Of a DNA stretch of 64,000 nt, positions 25,123 through 35,030 are shown piece after piece. This DNA comes from Verrucomicrobiota bacterium. Lineage in GTDB: Bacteria > Verrucomicrobiota > Verrucomicrobiia > Limisphaerales > UBA8199. A program made the translations under genes and the position numbers. Below the pieces are notes generated by a model. It did no database searches and was not told where the DNA came from. It saw only the letters and a program-made list of their open reading frames with translations. Each line of letters begins with the position of its first letter. Within the stretch, counting starts at the first letter, position 1. The stretch covers positions 1-64,000 of the forward strand of contig JAAYVL010000022.1 of the NCBI GenBank assembly GCA_012517205.1, read 5' to 3'.

Positions 25123-25842
25123 CTATTCGCCCAGGTTGCGGCGCAGTAGTTGGCGCAGTTTCAGCGGGGACAGGACGGTGAGGTTCCGGCCGGTCACGGC
25201 GACCAGGTTTTGCTGGCGGAGCTTGGCGAGCGTGCGGGAGAGGGTTTCGCTGACGGTGCCCAACTCGGCGGCGAGCATGCGCTTGGTGGTCTTCAGTTCC
25301 ACCGCGACGGGCCGGTCCGATTCGGGGTCGGGGCAGCGTTTGATCAGCCAGTTGGCCAGGCGGGTTTCGACGTCTTTGAGGGTCAGGTCTTCGAGTTGCG
25401 CGATGAGCGAGCGCAGATGCTGGCTCATCGAGCCCAGCATCCGCAGCCCCAATTCGGGCTGCTGCTTGAGCAGGGACAGGAACCCCGTCTTTTCCACCAG
25501 CAAGACCTGCGAGGATTCCAGGGCGCGCGCGTCCGCCGGGTAGCCGGACGCGGTCGCGAGGGCCGCCTCGGCAAAGGATTCGCCGTCGCGAAAGACGCGG
25601 ATCACCTGTTCCTTGCCGGCGGCATTGACGCGGTGGACGTTGATGGCGCCCTTCTGCACAATATAAAACCCTTGCGCCGGGGCGCCTTCGCGAAAGAGGC
25701 AGCCGCCTTTGTTCAGCGGCTTGACGCGCGTGATGGCCGCAATGGATTTCAAGTCCGCCGTTTCCAGGCCGGCAAAGAGCTGGCAACCGCGGAGGGTGCG
25801 GACAATGGCGGCCTGTTTAAGTTCTGCGATCGAGTTGGCCAT
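25123..25842 (-). CDS. Crp/Fnr-family transcriptional regulator
   Basis: 239 residues from the ATG at 25842; an ATG 17 codons earlier is possible. The cyclic-nucleotide-binding-like barrel covers about 20-135 (FREGAPAQGFYIVQKGAINV is the glycine-rich turn). A C-terminal winged helix carries TTKRMLAAELGTVSETLSRT as the recognition helix region. The four cysteines for the FNR iron-sulphur cluster are absent and the cAMP-contact residues are not clearly kept, so the signal is unknown. It is divergent from the radical SAM gene and upstream, on the same strand, of the secreted-enzyme run. Confidence 0.88.
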   Translation of the reverse strand: MANSIAELKQAAIVRTLRGCQLFAGLETADLKSIAAITRVKPLNKGGCLFREGAPAQGFYIVQKGAINVHRVNAAGKEQVIRVFRDGESFAEAALATASGYPADARALESSQVLLVEKTGFLSLLKQQPELGLRMLGSMSQHLRSLIAQLEDLTLKDVETRLANWLIKRCPDPESDRPVAVELKTTKRMLAAELGTVSETLSRTLAKLRQQNLVAVTGRNLTVLSPLKLRQLLRRNLGE

Positions 25843-26051
25843 GTTGGTCTGCGCGCATTTGAACCGTTGCCGGGGCAAAAGTAAATCCCGCAAATCGCCT
25901 GCCGTAGCCGCGGCCGCCCGTGCCGGGGACTTCAGATATCAGCGAAGCTAATTACAGGATAACAAGTGGAGGGGCTGCCAATATATGTCTATTCTTTAGC
26001 AAGCATCGTGTAGAGAGCCGCGGGCGGGGCGGCCAAGGTAGTCTGGTTATT

Positions 26052-26975
26052 GTGGAAGAAGTCATTCCAAAATCCACAACTGCGGTTGGGCCGGCGGAAA
26101 AGAAGCGGAAAGGGCCAGAGCGGCTTCCCGGCGGCCAGGAAACCGCCTTTGGCTCGCCGCGCGATTTTTTGGACAATCGTTTCGTGTATGCGGTGGTGTC
26201 CGCGCGCGCCGGCGGTTTGTCGGTCGGCATCAACCTGACGCCCGACAAGAGCTGCAATTTCCGGTGCGTCTATTGCGAAGTGCACCGCGGAGAGGAGCGG
26301 CCGGCGGAACTGGTGGAGGTCGAGGCCATGGCCGGGGAACTGAAGAAGACGCTGGCCCTGGTGCGCAGCGGGCGGCTGCGCGAGCGGCCCCCCTACCGTG
26401 CGCTGCCGGACGACCTGCTGCAACTGCGGCACGTGGCGTTGAGCGGCGACGGCGAGCCGACGCTTTCGCCCCGGTTTGCCGAGGCGCTGCAGGCGGTCGT
26501 GCATGTGCGCGCCATGAGCGGCGCCCCGTTTTTCAAGCTGGTGCTGCTGACCAATGCGACCGGCCTGGACCTGCCGCACGTGCAGCGGGGGCTCAAGCAT
26601 CTCACCAGCAGCGACGAGGTGTGGGCCAAGCTCGATGGCGGCACGCAGGACTACATCAACAAGGTCAACCGGCCGGCGGTGCCGCTGGAGAAGATTTTGT
26701 CCAACATCCTGCTGCTGGCCCGCCAGCGGCCGGTGGTTATCCAAAGCCTTTTTCCCGCCATTCACGAAGAAGAACCGCCGTCGGAGGAAATCGAGCAATA
26801 TGCCCAGCGGTTGATTGAGCTGCGGCGCGCCGGTGCCCAGATTTCCCTCGTGCAGATTTATTCCGCCACGCGCCCGTCGCCCAATTCGGAAAGCGGGCAT
26901 TTGCCGCTCCGGGTGCTCTCGCGCATCGCGCAGACCGTCCGGCAAACCACCGGCCTGGCCGCCGAAGTTTTTTGA
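26052..26975 (+). CDS. Radical SAM protein (COG0731-like)
   Basis: 307 residues from a GTG at 26052; an ATG at 25920 in the same frame would add 44 unconvincing residues. The cluster motif is CNFRCVYC (CX3CX2C), followed by HVALSGDGEPTLSPRF (the GGE-type S-adenosylmethionine site) and a TIM-barrel run. The opening FVYAVVSARAGGLSVGINL resembles the tRNA-wyosine-synthesis-like branch, but bacteria lack wyosine and the bacterial members have no known substrate. It ends 3 bases before the convergent response regulator gene. Confidence 0.8.
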   Translation: MEEVIPKSTTAVGPAEKKRKGPERLPGGQETAFGSPRDFLDNRFVYAVVSARAGGLSVGINLTPDKSCNFRCVYCEVHRGEERPAELVEVEAMAGELKKTLALVRSGRLRERPPYRALPDDLLQLRHVALSGDGEPTLSPRFAEALQAVVHVRAMSGAPFFKLVLLTNATGLDLPHVQRGLKHLTSSDEVWAKLDGGTQDYINKVNRPAVPLEKILSNILLLARQRPVVIQSLFPAIHEEEPPSEEIEQYAQRLIELRRAGAQISLVQIYSATRPSPNSESGHLPLRVLSRIAQTVRQTTGLAAEVF

Positions 26976-26978
26976 CGC

Positions 26979-27431
26979 TCAGGCCACCGGGGCGGTGAAG
27001 TCGGCCTCGTAGTCCAGCCAATACTCCTTTAGGATTCGCACCTTCTCCCGGAGGTCGGCAAAGCTGATCGGCTTGACGATGCACGCCTGGATATCCAGCG
27101 CGTAGGCCAGTTGCGTCTCATTCGGGAGTTCGGTCGAGCTCAGCACCACCACGGGCAGCTTGGTCGGGATTTCCGGATGCTCATGCAGCCAGCGGAGCAC
27201 CTCCAGGCCGTCTTTAACGGGCATCTTCAAATCGAGCAGAAACAGCACCGGGAACGGATACGCGGCGCGGTCGGCGAACTGGCCCTGGCCCGCCAGGTAG
27301 TTAATCGCTTCCTCGCCGTTATGCACGATTTGCAAGGTGTTCAGCACCTTGTTTTCGCGAAAGGCACGGCACAGGAGCATGACGTCGTTAGGGTCATCTT
27401 CGGCTACCAATACCGGACTACGCTTTTGCAT
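26979..27431 (-). CDS. Single-domain response regulator (Rcp1-like receiver)
   Basis: 150 residues from MQKRSPVLVAEDDPND; a start seven codons earlier is also open. The acidic pair EDD, the phospho-acceptor Asp in FLLDLKMPVKDG, the Ser/Thr in VVVLSST and the Lys in CIVKPISF make a complete receiver domain. There is no output domain. The extended loop after the first helix and the LRWLHEHPE block match the Rcp1 type, which pairs with bacteriophytochromes or hybrid kinases. No kinase gene is adjacent, so the partner is encoded elsewhere. Confidence 0.88.
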   Translation of the reverse strand: MQKRSPVLVAEDDPNDVMLLCRAFRENKVLNTLQIVHNGEEAINYLAGQGQFADRAAYPFPVLFLLDLKMPVKDGLEVLRWLHEHPEIPTKLPVVVLSSTELPNETQLAYALDIQACIVKPISFADLREKVRILKEYWLDYEADFTAPVA

Positions 27432-27742
27432 ACAATGCTTGCGCCCATCCATAGCGGATTACCTGTGCGCTGGCAAGCCCGTTAAAGTTCGGGCGCGAGG
27501 CCGTTCCGGATCACCCAGCGGGGAGCCCGGCGGAAAGGGGGATGCGTGGCGCGGGGGGCGCGGGTTGCGCTGGGAGGGGAATGAAGCCCCGCCGCGCGCG
27601 GGTTTGTTCGGCGGCTTGACTTGTTCGTAGCGCCTTGAAACGATTTGAGGGTTCCTATGCAGCAAATCCGCACTACTAGAAAACGATTGTCCGCCGGGAG
27701 GAGAACCCCGGAGGCCAGGGGCGACGAAAGGAGCCCGCTCGT
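27432..27742. other. Divergent intergenic region upstream of mtnA
   Basis: About 310 bases between the response regulator and mtnA starts. A G+C-rich part gives way to an AT-rich stretch around 27630-27690, likely to hold the mtnA promoter. GGAG and AAAGGAG motifs lie just before mtnA. I see no riboswitch fold or gene. Confidence 0.4.
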
Positions 27743-28864
27743 ATGAACGTCACTGTCCATGGGCGCACCCGTCATTTCCGCACCGTCACGTTCGATGCCG
27801 GGCGCAACGCTGTTCGGCTGATTGAGCAACGGCTGCTCCCCCACGAGTTTCGGATTGTGGCTACACGCGATTTCCGCCAGACCGCGCGGGCGATCACCGA
27901 TATGGTTGTGCGCGGCGCCGGCGCGATTGGAGCCACAGCGGCGTATGGCCTGGCCCAGGGCGCGCACGCTTTTCGGGGGCGGCGCCTGGCCGACTTCCAG
28001 CGCCACATGGGCGTGGTTTCCCGCGCGCTGAAAGCCGCGCGGCCCACGGCGGTTGATCCGGCTAACGCGATTCACTATGTCAGCCAGTTCATGCGCCGGG
28101 GCCGGACGATCGCGGAACGGCAGGCCCTGGCGCTGGCGGCGGCGGAGGAGTTTGCCAGCGCGGATGTGCGGCATTGTGAAGCCATCGGCCGGCATGGCGC
28201 CCGGCTCATACGCAGTGGAATGAACGTGCTCACCCACTGCAATGCGGGCTGGCTGGCCTTTGTGGACATTGGCAGCGCCACCGCACCCCTTTACGCGGCG
28301 CAGGCGCAGGGGCGGAAATTCCATGTCTATTGTGACGAGACGCGGCCGCGCTCGCAAGGCGCGACCCTCACGGCGTGGGAGTTGGCGCAGCAGGGCATTT
28401 CCCACCAGGTCATCGCCGACAACGCCGCCGGTCACCTGATGCAGCGGGGGAAAATTGACCTCGTCATCGTGGGCAGCGACCGCACCCTGGGCCGCACGGG
28501 CGAAGTCGCCAACAAGATCGGCACCTACACCAAGGCGGTGCTGGCCGGGCGGCACGGCATTCCTTTCTATGTGGCCATCCCGCTTTCCACGATTGATTGG
28601 GAACTGAAGTCCGGGAGGGACATTCCGATTGAGGAGCGGCACGAGGAGGAGGTCTTGGGCGCGTGGGGCGTGCCGGCAGGCGCGGGCCGGGCACGAGCCG
28701 GGCGGCGCGCCTATGTGCGCGTGGCCAATCCCACCAGCGGGGCGCTGAATCCCGGGTTCGATGTCACTCCGGCTGAGTTGATCACCGGCATCATCACCCC
28801 GGTGGGGATCCTGAAGCCGAGCGAGCTGTGGGCGCGACGGCGAGAACTGGGTTGGGCGGGGTGA
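27743..28864 (+). CDS. mtnA: S-methyl-5-thioribose-1-phosphate isomerase
   Basis: 373 residues. MtnA converts methylthioribose-1-phosphate to methylthioribulose-1-phosphate in methionine salvage. Signatures are VVRGAGAIGATAAYG (about 56-69), the catalytic cysteine in THCNAGW (Cys about 166), DETRPRSQGA (about 198-207), the catalytic aspartate in VGSDRT (about 246) and NKIGTY. An AAAGGAG ribosome-binding site lies about 10 bases before the ATG. Related eIF2B-type sugar isomerases are the alternative, but the HCN-G and DETRP motifs favour MtnA. Other salvage genes are not in view. Confidence 0.9.
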   Translation: MNVTVHGRTRHFRTVTFDAGRNAVRLIEQRLLPHEFRIVATRDFRQTARAITDMVVRGAGAIGATAAYGLAQGAHAFRGRRLADFQRHMGVVSRALKAARPTAVDPANAIHYVSQFMRRGRTIAERQALALAAAEEFASADVRHCEAIGRHGARLIRSGMNVLTHCNAGWLAFVDIGSATAPLYAAQAQGRKFHVYCDETRPRSQGATLTAWELAQQGISHQVIADNAAGHLMQRGKIDLVIVGSDRTLGRTGEVANKIGTYTKAVLAGRHGIPFYVAIPLSTIDWELKSGRDIPIEERHEEEVLGAWGVPAGAGRARAGRRAYVRVANPTSGALNPGFDVTPAELITGIITPVGILKPSELWARRRELGWAG

Positions 28865-28871
28865 GCCCGGC

Positions 28872-29339
28872 TTAGCGGGATTTCCAGAACTGCCACCAGC
28901 GCTTGCGGGCGCGCGGGTTCTTCCACTGCTCGTAGCGCCGGGTGATGACGGCGGCGATTTTCTCGTAGTTTTCCCAGGTATCCGCCACGTGCCAGAAGCT
29001 TGGCAGGCGCGCGGCCAGCGTCGTTTTGTAATCGGCGAAGTATTCGCCGCGCCGCCCGGCTTCGTCCACGTAGTAATACTGCACGAACTGGTTGCCCTCG
29101 TCGTTCAGGTCCGTTTCCGAGAATCGTCCCGGGCAGGCGGCTTCGAAGAACTGTCGGCCAGTGATCTCGCGCCGCTGCAAGCGCGCCAGGAGCGCCGCGG
29201 AATGCTGGCGGTGAAAGTCGCTCACCAATCCGTGCTGCACGGCCCAGGCGAGGAACATGCCGATATGCGTGCCGGCGTGTCCTTTGGGCAGCGGGTCGGC
29301 ATCGGTGCTGTAATCAAAGTCTGCGCGGTCGTAGGACAT
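28872..29339 (-). CDS. DUF7832-like protein of unknown function
   Basis: 155 residues from MSYDRADFDYSTD. A start 13 codons earlier is open but weak. The segment GHAGTHIGMFLAWAVQHGL (about 20-38) and the DLNDEGNQFVQYYY block resemble a family of small cytosolic proteins of unknown function. The C-terminus is Trp/Arg-rich. It ends 8 bases from the convergent mtnA end and follows purF on the same strand by 54 bases, so it may be read through from the purine operon. I assign no role. Confidence 0.65.
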   Translation of the reverse strand: MSYDRADFDYSTDADPLPKGHAGTHIGMFLAWAVQHGLVSDFHRQHSAALLARLQRREITGRQFFEAACPGRFSETDLNDEGNQFVQYYYVDEAGRRGEYFADYKTTLAARLPSFWHVADTWENYEKIAAVITRRYEQWKNPRARKRWWQFWKSR

Positions 29340-29393
29340 GGCGGCTTCGATTATGGCAGGGGGCGTAGCCGGACGCAACCCGGGCCGTCCCGG

Positions 29394-30854
29394 TTAAAGC
29401 AACCGGGGTTGCGCCTTTTCCCGGGCGAGCCCTTCGGCCAGGCCGGGGCGGTGGCCGTTGCGGCGTTCGATAATGTGTTTGTCCACCGCCGGGTCGAAAT
29501 GAACCGGGTAATGGCCGTCGTAGCAGGCCATGCAGAAGGCGTTGGCCGGCAGGCCGGTGGCCTGGAGCAGGCCGGCCTGGGAGAGATAGTTCAGGGAATC
29601 GGCGTTCAGGTATGAGCGAATCTCCTCCAACGAATAGTTTGCCGCCATCAGCTTGTTGCGATCCGGGAAGTCAATGCCATAGACGCAGGGATGGCGGTGC
29701 GGCGGGCAACTGACCAGCACATGCACTTCCCGCGCGCCGGCTTCTTTGAGGTTGTTGACCCGGGTCCGGCAGGTGGTGCCGCGCACGATGGAATCGTCCA
29801 CGACGATCACCCGTTTGCCCTTTACCAGTTCTTCGATCAGGTTGAGTTTGACGCGGACATCGAAGTCGCGGATCAGTTGCGAGGGCTGGAGGAAGCTGCG
29901 GCCCACGTAGTGGTTGCGCACGAACGCCATCTCGAACGGGATGCCCGATTCGAGCGAGTAGCCGAGCGCGGCGCAGTTGCCGCTGTCCGGCACGGGCACG
30001 ACGATGTCCGCCGCGATCGGGAATTCGCGGGCGAGTTGGCGGCCCATCTCGACGCGCACCTGGTAAACGCTGCGGCCGGCAATGGCGCTGTCGGGGCGGG
30101 CGAAATAGACGTATTCAAAAATGCAGAAGGCGCGCTGTGTATGGTCCGGAAAGGCCTGCCAACTGGTGAGGCCGTCGCGGTTAATGGCCACGATCTCGCC
30201 CGGCGCCACGTCGCGCACGTATTGGGCGTGAATCAGATCCAGGGCGCAGGTTTCGCTGGCCAGCACCCAGGCGCCATCAATCCGCCCGAGGCACAGCGGC
30301 CGGAAGCCGTGCGGGTCGCGCACGCCGATCAGCTCGCTTTCGGTCATGATGACCAGCGAGTAGGCGCCTTCGATGCGGTGCAGGCTGCGCACGAGGTTGT
30401 TGGGCTCGCCCTGCTGGGTTGGCTGGGCCAGCAGATGCAGGATAATTTCGCTGTCCACCGTGGTTTGAAAGATTGAGCCTCGGGCTTCCAGTTCCGCGCG
30501 GAGCCGGGCTGCATTGGTGAGATTGCCATTGTGTGCGATGGCGATCTGGCCGCGGGCACAATCCACCGTGAGCGGTTGGGCGTTGCGCAGGTGCGACGAG
30601 CCGGTGGTGGAATAGCGGGTGTGGCCAATGGCCATGAGGCCGGGCATTTCCTGCAGGACGTTTCCCCGGAAAACCTGCGGCACCAGGCCCATACCCTTAT
30701 GCGTGTAGAACTGCCGGCCGTCGGATGTGACGATACCCGCGCTTTCCTGTCCGCGGTGCTGCAGCGCGTAAAGGCCGTAGTAGGTCAACTCGGCGGCTTT
30801 AGGGTGGCCATAGACGCCAAAGACACCGCAATAGTGTTTAGGATAAGTTTGCAT
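29394..30854 (-). CDS. purF: Amidophosphoribosyltransferase
   Basis: 486 residues. PurF makes 5-phosphoribosylamine from PRPP and glutamine, the first step of purine synthesis. After an eight-residue propeptide, Cys9 (HYCGVFGVYGH) would become the N-terminal nucleophile. The glutaminase loop GHTRYSTTG and the PRPP motif VIVVDDSIVRGTTCRT are present. Cysteines in ARPDS-proximal CIFEY, CPPHRHPC and FCMACYDG fit the 4Fe-4S type of Bacillus PurF. It is last in purS-purQ-purL-purF, 18 bases after purL. Confidence 0.95.
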   Translation of the reverse strand: MQTYPKHYCGVFGVYGHPKAAELTYYGLYALQHRGQESAGIVTSDGRQFYTHKGMGLVPQVFRGNVLQEMPGLMAIGHTRYSTTGSSHLRNAQPLTVDCARGQIAIAHNGNLTNAARLRAELEARGSIFQTTVDSEIILHLLAQPTQQGEPNNLVRSLHRIEGAYSLVIMTESELIGVRDPHGFRPLCLGRIDGAWVLASETCALDLIHAQYVRDVAPGEIVAINRDGLTSWQAFPDHTQRAFCIFEYVYFARPDSAIAGRSVYQVRVEMGRQLAREFPIAADIVVPVPDSGNCAALGYSLESGIPFEMAFVRNHYVGRSFLQPSQLIRDFDVRVKLNLIEELVKGKRVIVVDDSIVRGTTCRTRVNNLKEAGAREVHVLVSCPPHRHPCVYGIDFPDRNKLMAANYSLEEIRSYLNADSLNYLSQAGLLQATGLPANAFCMACYDGHYPVHFDPAVDKHIIERRNGHRPGLAEGLAREKAQPRLL

Positions 30855-30872
30855 GGAGCCGGCTTGCTTTTC

Positions 30873-33227
30873 TCAGTGCATGGCCTCGGCGATAGCATTC
30901 CACCAGCGGTCGTGGAGATCCCGCACGGGACAGTTCAATTCAGCTCCTGGGACCTGGAGCCGCAACGCGTCGCCGCCCACGGTGCCGAGGCGCGCCGTGG
31001 GCACGCCGAGAATCCGGGCCTGGGCGAGGACCTTGGCGGCATTGACCGCGTCCACCGAAATCAGGATTCGGCCCTGGGTTTCGCCGAACAGCAGCGCATC
31101 CAGGCGGATGCCGTCGCGCCCGGGGGCTTCGGTCAGCGGAGTGAGATCCACCTGCGCCCCGATCAGGCGCGGGGTTGCGCGCGCCACCGACTGGCTGATG
31201 CAGCCCTCGGCGAGCGCGACCGCCAGGCCGCCTTCGCTGCAATCGTGGGCGCTCTTGACCACGCCCGAATGAATCAGCGCCCGCAAGGCCAGGTGCAACT
31301 CTTTTTCCCGGGCCAGGTCGCACCGCGGCGGCGTGCCATTTTTCATGCCGTGAATCAACTGCAGGTAGGCCGAGCCACCCAAGCCGAGCAACGGGTCGCT
31401 CGTGTCCACCAATTCACCCAGCAGAAGGATGACGTCACCTTCGTCTTTGAACCATTGGGTGGTGATGTGCTCGGGGTTTTCGATCAGGCCGACCATGGCC
31501 ACTGTGGGGGTGGGGTCAATGGGGCCGTTCGGATGCTGGTTATACAGGGAGCAGTTGCCGCCCGTGACCGGGGCGTTGAACGCGCGGCAGGCGTCAGCCA
31601 GGCCGCGCACGCTTTCCTTGAGTTGCCAAAACAGCTCCGGGTTATGCGGATTGCCGAAGTTGAGGTTGTCCGTCGCGCCCAGCGGCATCGCGCCGGTGCA
31701 GGCAAGGTTGCGCGCGGCCTCGGCCACGACAATCTTGCTACCTTCGTAGGGATCGAGATAGACGTAGGCGCCGTTGCCGTCCACGGAGAGGGCGATAAAC
31801 TTCTCGGGCACGGGTCGCAGAGCGGAGGCGGCGTTCGGGGGCGCGGGCACCGAGTCTTCCTTGATTCGCAGCACCGCGGCGTCGCTGCCGGGGCCGACGA
31901 CCGAGTTGTTGCGCACCATGTGGTCGTATTGGCGGTACACCCAGTTTTTGGAGGCGATGGTGGGCCAGGCCAGCAACGCCAGGAGATGCGCTGCCGGGTT
32001 GGTTGTATCCGGCACGCCGTCGAGGCAGAAGGCGCGCACCGCTTGCAAATACTCCGGTTCCCGGGCGACGCGTTCATACACGGGGGACTCGTCGGCAATC
32101 TTGCGGGCCGGAATATCGGCCACGACCTGGCCGTGGTGCCGGACGACCATGCGGCCCGTATCAGTCACCACGCCGATCTCCGCCCAAGGCAAGTCCCACT
32201 TGTCGAAAATGCGTTTTACCTCCGCTTCCCGGCCCCGGTGAACGATGATGAGCATACGTTCCTGGGATTCGCTGAGCATGATCTCGTAGCTCGTCATGCC
32301 GGGCGCCCGCTGCGGAACTTTATCCAACTCGATCTCGATGCCCGTTCCGGCCCGCGCCGCCGTTTCGCAGGTCGAGCAGGTCAGGCCCGCCGCGCCCATG
32401 TCCTGGATGCCGGCGACCGCGCCCGTGGCCAGCAGTTCCAGGCAGGCTTCGCACACGAGCTTCTCCATGAACGGGTCGCCCACCTGCACCGCTCCCCGTT
32501 GTTGCTCGGCGGATTCCGCCGTCAGGTCCTGCGAGGCAAAGGCCGCGCCCGCCAGTCCGTCGCGCCCGGTTGCCGGCCCGACGTAGAAAACCGGGTTGCC
32601 CACGCCGCGGGCATGTCCGCGGACGATTTGTCCGTGGCGCAGCACGCCGAGGCAGAACGCATTGACCAGCGGGTTGCCTTCATAAGACGGGTCGAAATAA
32701 ATCTCGCCGGCCACGGTGGGGATTCCGAAGCAGTTGCCGTAGTGTGCGATGCCCGCCACCACCCCGCCAAACAGGCGGCGGTTGTTGGCGACGGCCGGTC
32801 CCGGTTCCCCGGCGGCGGTGATCGGTCCGAACCGCAGCGAGTTGGCGGCGCATACCGGCCGCGCACCCATAGTGAAAATGTCGCGCACAATGCCTCCCAC
32901 GCCGGTGGCGGCACCCTGGAAAGGCTCGACGGCGCTGGGGTGATTGTGCGACTCGATTTTGAAGGCGATGGCCAGGCCGTCCCCGATGTCGAGGATGCCC
33001 GCGTTTTCCTCGCCGGCGCCCACCAGGATCCGGGGCGATTGGGTGGGGAAGGTCTTGAGCAGCGGGCGGGTGTTTTTGTAGGAGCAATGCTCGCTCCACA
33101 TCACTGAGAAGATGCCCAGCTCGGTGTAGGTGGGCACGCGGCCCAGCACCGCTTTGAGCTTCTCGTATTCCTCGGGCGTGAGGTTGTGCTTTTGCACCAA
33201 CTCGGGAGTAATGGCGGGGTCAGTCAT
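30873..33227 (-). CDS. purL: Phosphoribosylformylglycinamidine synthase, PurL subunit
   Basis: 784 residues, the short PurL type that works with separate PurS and PurQ. It amidates FGAR to FGAM with ATP and ammonia. The catalytic histidine is in [15 protein letters not shown] (about 47). The ATP-binding AIRS-like half has [20 protein letters not shown], and the second half has [13 protein letters not shown]. It lies between purQ (53-base gap) and purF (18-base gap). Expression probably follows purine demand, but no PurR box or riboswitch was seen. Confidence 0.95.
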   Translation of the reverse strand: MTDPAITPELVQKHNLTPEEYEKLKAVLGRVPTYTELGIFSVMWSEHCSYKNTRPLLKTFPTQSPRILVGAGEENAGILDIGDGLAIAFKIESHNHPSAVEPFQGAATGVGGIVRDIFTMGARPVCAANSLRFGPITAAGEPGPAVANNRRLFGGVVAGIAHYGNCFGIPTVAGEIYFDPSYEGNPLVNAFCLGVLRHGQIVRGHARGVGNPVFYVGPATGRDGLAGAAFASQDLTAESAEQQRGAVQVGDPFMEKLVCEACLELLATGAVAGIQDMGAAGLTCSTCETAARAGTGIEIELDKVPQRAPGMTSYEIMLSESQERMLIIVHRGREAEVKRIFDKWDLPWAEIGVVTDTGRMVVRHHGQVVADIPARKIADESPVYERVAREPEYLQAVRAFCLDGVPDTTNPAAHLLALLAWPTIASKNWVYRQYDHMVRNNSVVGPGSDAAVLRIKEDSVPAPPNAASALRPVPEKFIALSVDGNGAYVYLDPYEGSKIVVAEAARNLACTGAMPLGATDNLNFGNPHNPELFWQLKESVRGLADACRAFNAPVTGGNCSLYNQHPNGPIDPTPTVAMVGLIENPEHITTQWFKDEGDVILLLGELVDTSDPLLGLGGSAYLQLIHGMKNGTPPRCDLAREKELHLALRALIHSGVVKSAHDCSEGGLAVALAEGCISQSVARATPRLIGAQVDLTPLTEAPGRDGIRLDALLFGETQGRILISVDAVNAAKVLAQARILGVPTARLGTVGGDALRLQVPGAELNCPVRDLHDRWWNAIAEAMH

Positions 33228-33280
33228 GAGGATTCCAAAAGCGGGAGGATGTGGTTGTGTGGGCGGTCAAAAGCGCGGGT

Positions 33281-33997
33281 TTACCCGGCCGCTGTCGGCC
33301 GGGACGCCAGGGCCGCGATCATGCTTTCGAGGATCAGGCGGCCGTCGGTGCTGCCCAGGATGGGCTCGCTGGCGCGCTCCGGGTGCGGCATGAGGCCGGC
33401 TACGTTGCGCCCCTCGTTGCAGATGCCGGCGATGTGGTCGAGCGCTCCGTTGGGGTTGGCGTCGGCGGTGATCTCGCCCTGGGCGTTGACGTAGCGCCAA
33501 AGGATCTGGTGGTTTGCCTTCAACCGGGCCAGGGTGTCCGCGTCGGCATAATAGCAGCCCTCGCCGTGGGCGATCGGCAGCCGCAGCAGCTTGTCCGGCG
33601 GAATCCGGTTCGTGAACGGCGAGTCGGGAGTGGAGGTCTTCAGGAAGATGTGTTCGCAGCGAAACTGCAGCGAGCGGTTGCGGATCAGCGCTCCCGGCAG
33701 CAGCCCGGCTTCGCATAGAATCTGGAAGCCATTGCAGATGCCCAGTACCAACCCGCCCGCTGCGGCAAACTGCCGCACGGCTTCCATCACCGGGCTGAAT
33801 CGCGCAATGGCCCCCGTGCGCAGGTAATCGCCGTAGCTGAAGCCGCCAGGCACCACCACCGCATCCGCCGCGCCCAGGGACGCTTCCTTGTGCCAGCGCA
33901 GCTCAACCGAATGCCCCAGCACGTGGCGCAGCGCGTGAACGACATCCTGATCGCAGTTGGAGCCGGGGAATTGGAGGACCGCAAAGTTCATCGGCAC
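33281..33997 (-). CDS. purQ: Phosphoribosylformylglycinamidine synthase, PurQ glutaminase subunit
   Basis: 238 residues of class I glutaminase fold supplying ammonia to PurL. The nucleophile cysteine is in LGICNGFQIL, the catalytic His-x-Glu is in LMPHPERA, and FPGSNCDQD near the start is typical of PurQ. The ATG two codons downstream of the first (MNFAVLQFPG) is an equally likely start. It lies 8 bases after purS. Confidence 0.94.
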   Translation of the reverse strand: MPMNFAVLQFPGSNCDQDVVHALRHVLGHSVELRWHKEASLGAADAVVVPGGFSYGDYLRTGAIARFSPVMEAVRQFAAAGGLVLGICNGFQILCEAGLLPGALIRNRSLQFRCEHIFLKTSTPDSPFTNRIPPDKLLRLPIAHGEGCYYADADTLARLKANHQILWRYVNAQGEITADANPNGALDHIAGICNEGRNVAGLMPHPERASEPILGSTDGRLILESMIAALASRPTAAG

Positions 33998-34005
33998 AGG
34001 CCTCC

Positions 34006-34245
34006 TTACTCGATCTCGAACCGGTAATCCTCAATCACCGGGTTGCTCAGGATTTTGTGGCAGGCGGCGTCAATTTGCTGGCGCGCGGCTTCCGGGTCGG
34101 AGTTCGTCAGCTCGATTTCCAGGTATTTGCCCACCCGCACGGCGCCGATCCCGTGATAGCCCATCTGGGTCAGGGCGTTTTGGATGGCTTTGCCCTGCGG
34201 ATCGAGCACGGCTTGCTTCGGCATGACTACAATTTTTGCTTTCAT
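34006..34245 (-). CDS. purS: Phosphoribosylformylglycinamidine synthase, PurS subunit
   Basis: 79 residues (MKAKIVVMPKQAVLDPQGKA) with the YHGIGAVRVGKYLEIEL core of PurS, a small dimer that docks PurQ to PurL. The open frame extends upstream to 34344, but the extension is not PurS-like and runs into the divergent pgsA leader. It is the first gene of the purine operon. Confidence 0.93.
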   Translation of the reverse strand: MKAKIVVMPKQAVLDPQGKAIQNALTQMGYHGIGAVRVGKYLEIELTNSDPEAARQQIDAACHKILSNPVIEDYRFEIE

Positions 34246-34436
34246 GGTAGAAAAGGAGGCTCCACTACGGAAGCCGCGGGAAATGTGAACCAGTTGCCGC
34301 TTTGAAGCCAGAGTTTTTTTGTCCCGTACCGGAGTGCGCTGCAATTACGGATTGGCAAGCGGCGCGGGAGGGTTTACATAAAGCTCGAAAACCGAATGAT
34401 TACGCCCGCCACCGCCCATCGCCCGCCCGCCACGGA

Positions 34437-35030
34437 ATGAACCTGCCCAACCAACTGACCATCTCCCGCTTTCTGCTGACCATCGCCTTTTTGACGGTAA
34501 TGTTTTCCGCGATCCAGTTTCACCGCACGATTGCCCTCCTGCTCTTCATTGCCGCTGCGCTCAGCGACTACCTGGACGGGGTGATCGCCCGGCGCCGCAA
34601 GCTGGTCACCAATTTCGGCATCCTGATGGATCCGCTAGCCGACAAGATCATGGTTTGCTCCGCCTTCATCGCGTTTGTCGGGCTGGGGTGGATGCCGGCG
34701 TGGATGGTGGTTATCATTGTTGCCCGTGAGTTGGCCATTACGGGGATGCGCTTGCTGGCGGCTTCCAGGAACGTGGTGCTGGCCGCGGAGGGCTGCGGCA
34801 AATACAAGACCGTCGCCCAGATCGTCGCCATCATCTCCATTTTTGTGGTAGCCAGTTACCCGGAATGGGGCGCGGTGGGCCGGGTTGTTTTTGGCTATCC
34901 GTGGCCCGGCCCAACCCCGTGGGCGCAATGGTTCACCGAGTTGGCCAAATGGGTTGCCGTGGGGCTGACCTTTCTCTCCGGCTGGCTTTATCTCTGGCGC
35001 AATCGCGCCATCTACCTTCAGGACCTGTGA
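34437..35030 (+). CDS. pgsA: CDP-diacylglycerol-glycerol-3-phosphate 3-phosphatidyltransferase
   Basis: 197 residues from the ATG at 34437 (MNLPNQLTISRFLL); a longer frame to 34302 is not membrane-like at its start. The CDP-alcohol phosphatidyltransferase motif DYLDGVIARRRK then GILMDPLAD is complete, and about five membrane helices are visible. It makes phosphatidylglycerophosphate in the inner membrane. The stop overlaps the GTG of pgpA, so the pair encodes two consecutive steps of phosphatidylglycerol synthesis. Confidence 0.94.
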   Translation: MNLPNQLTISRFLLTIAFLTVMFSAIQFHRTIALLLFIAAALSDYLDGVIARRRKLVTNFGILMDPLADKIMVCSAFIAFVGLGWMPAWMVVIIVARELAITGMRLLAASRNVVLAAEGCGKYKTVAQIVAIISIFVVASYPEWGAVGRVVFGYPWPGPTPWAQWFTELAKWVAVGLTFLSGWLYLWRNRAIYLQDL

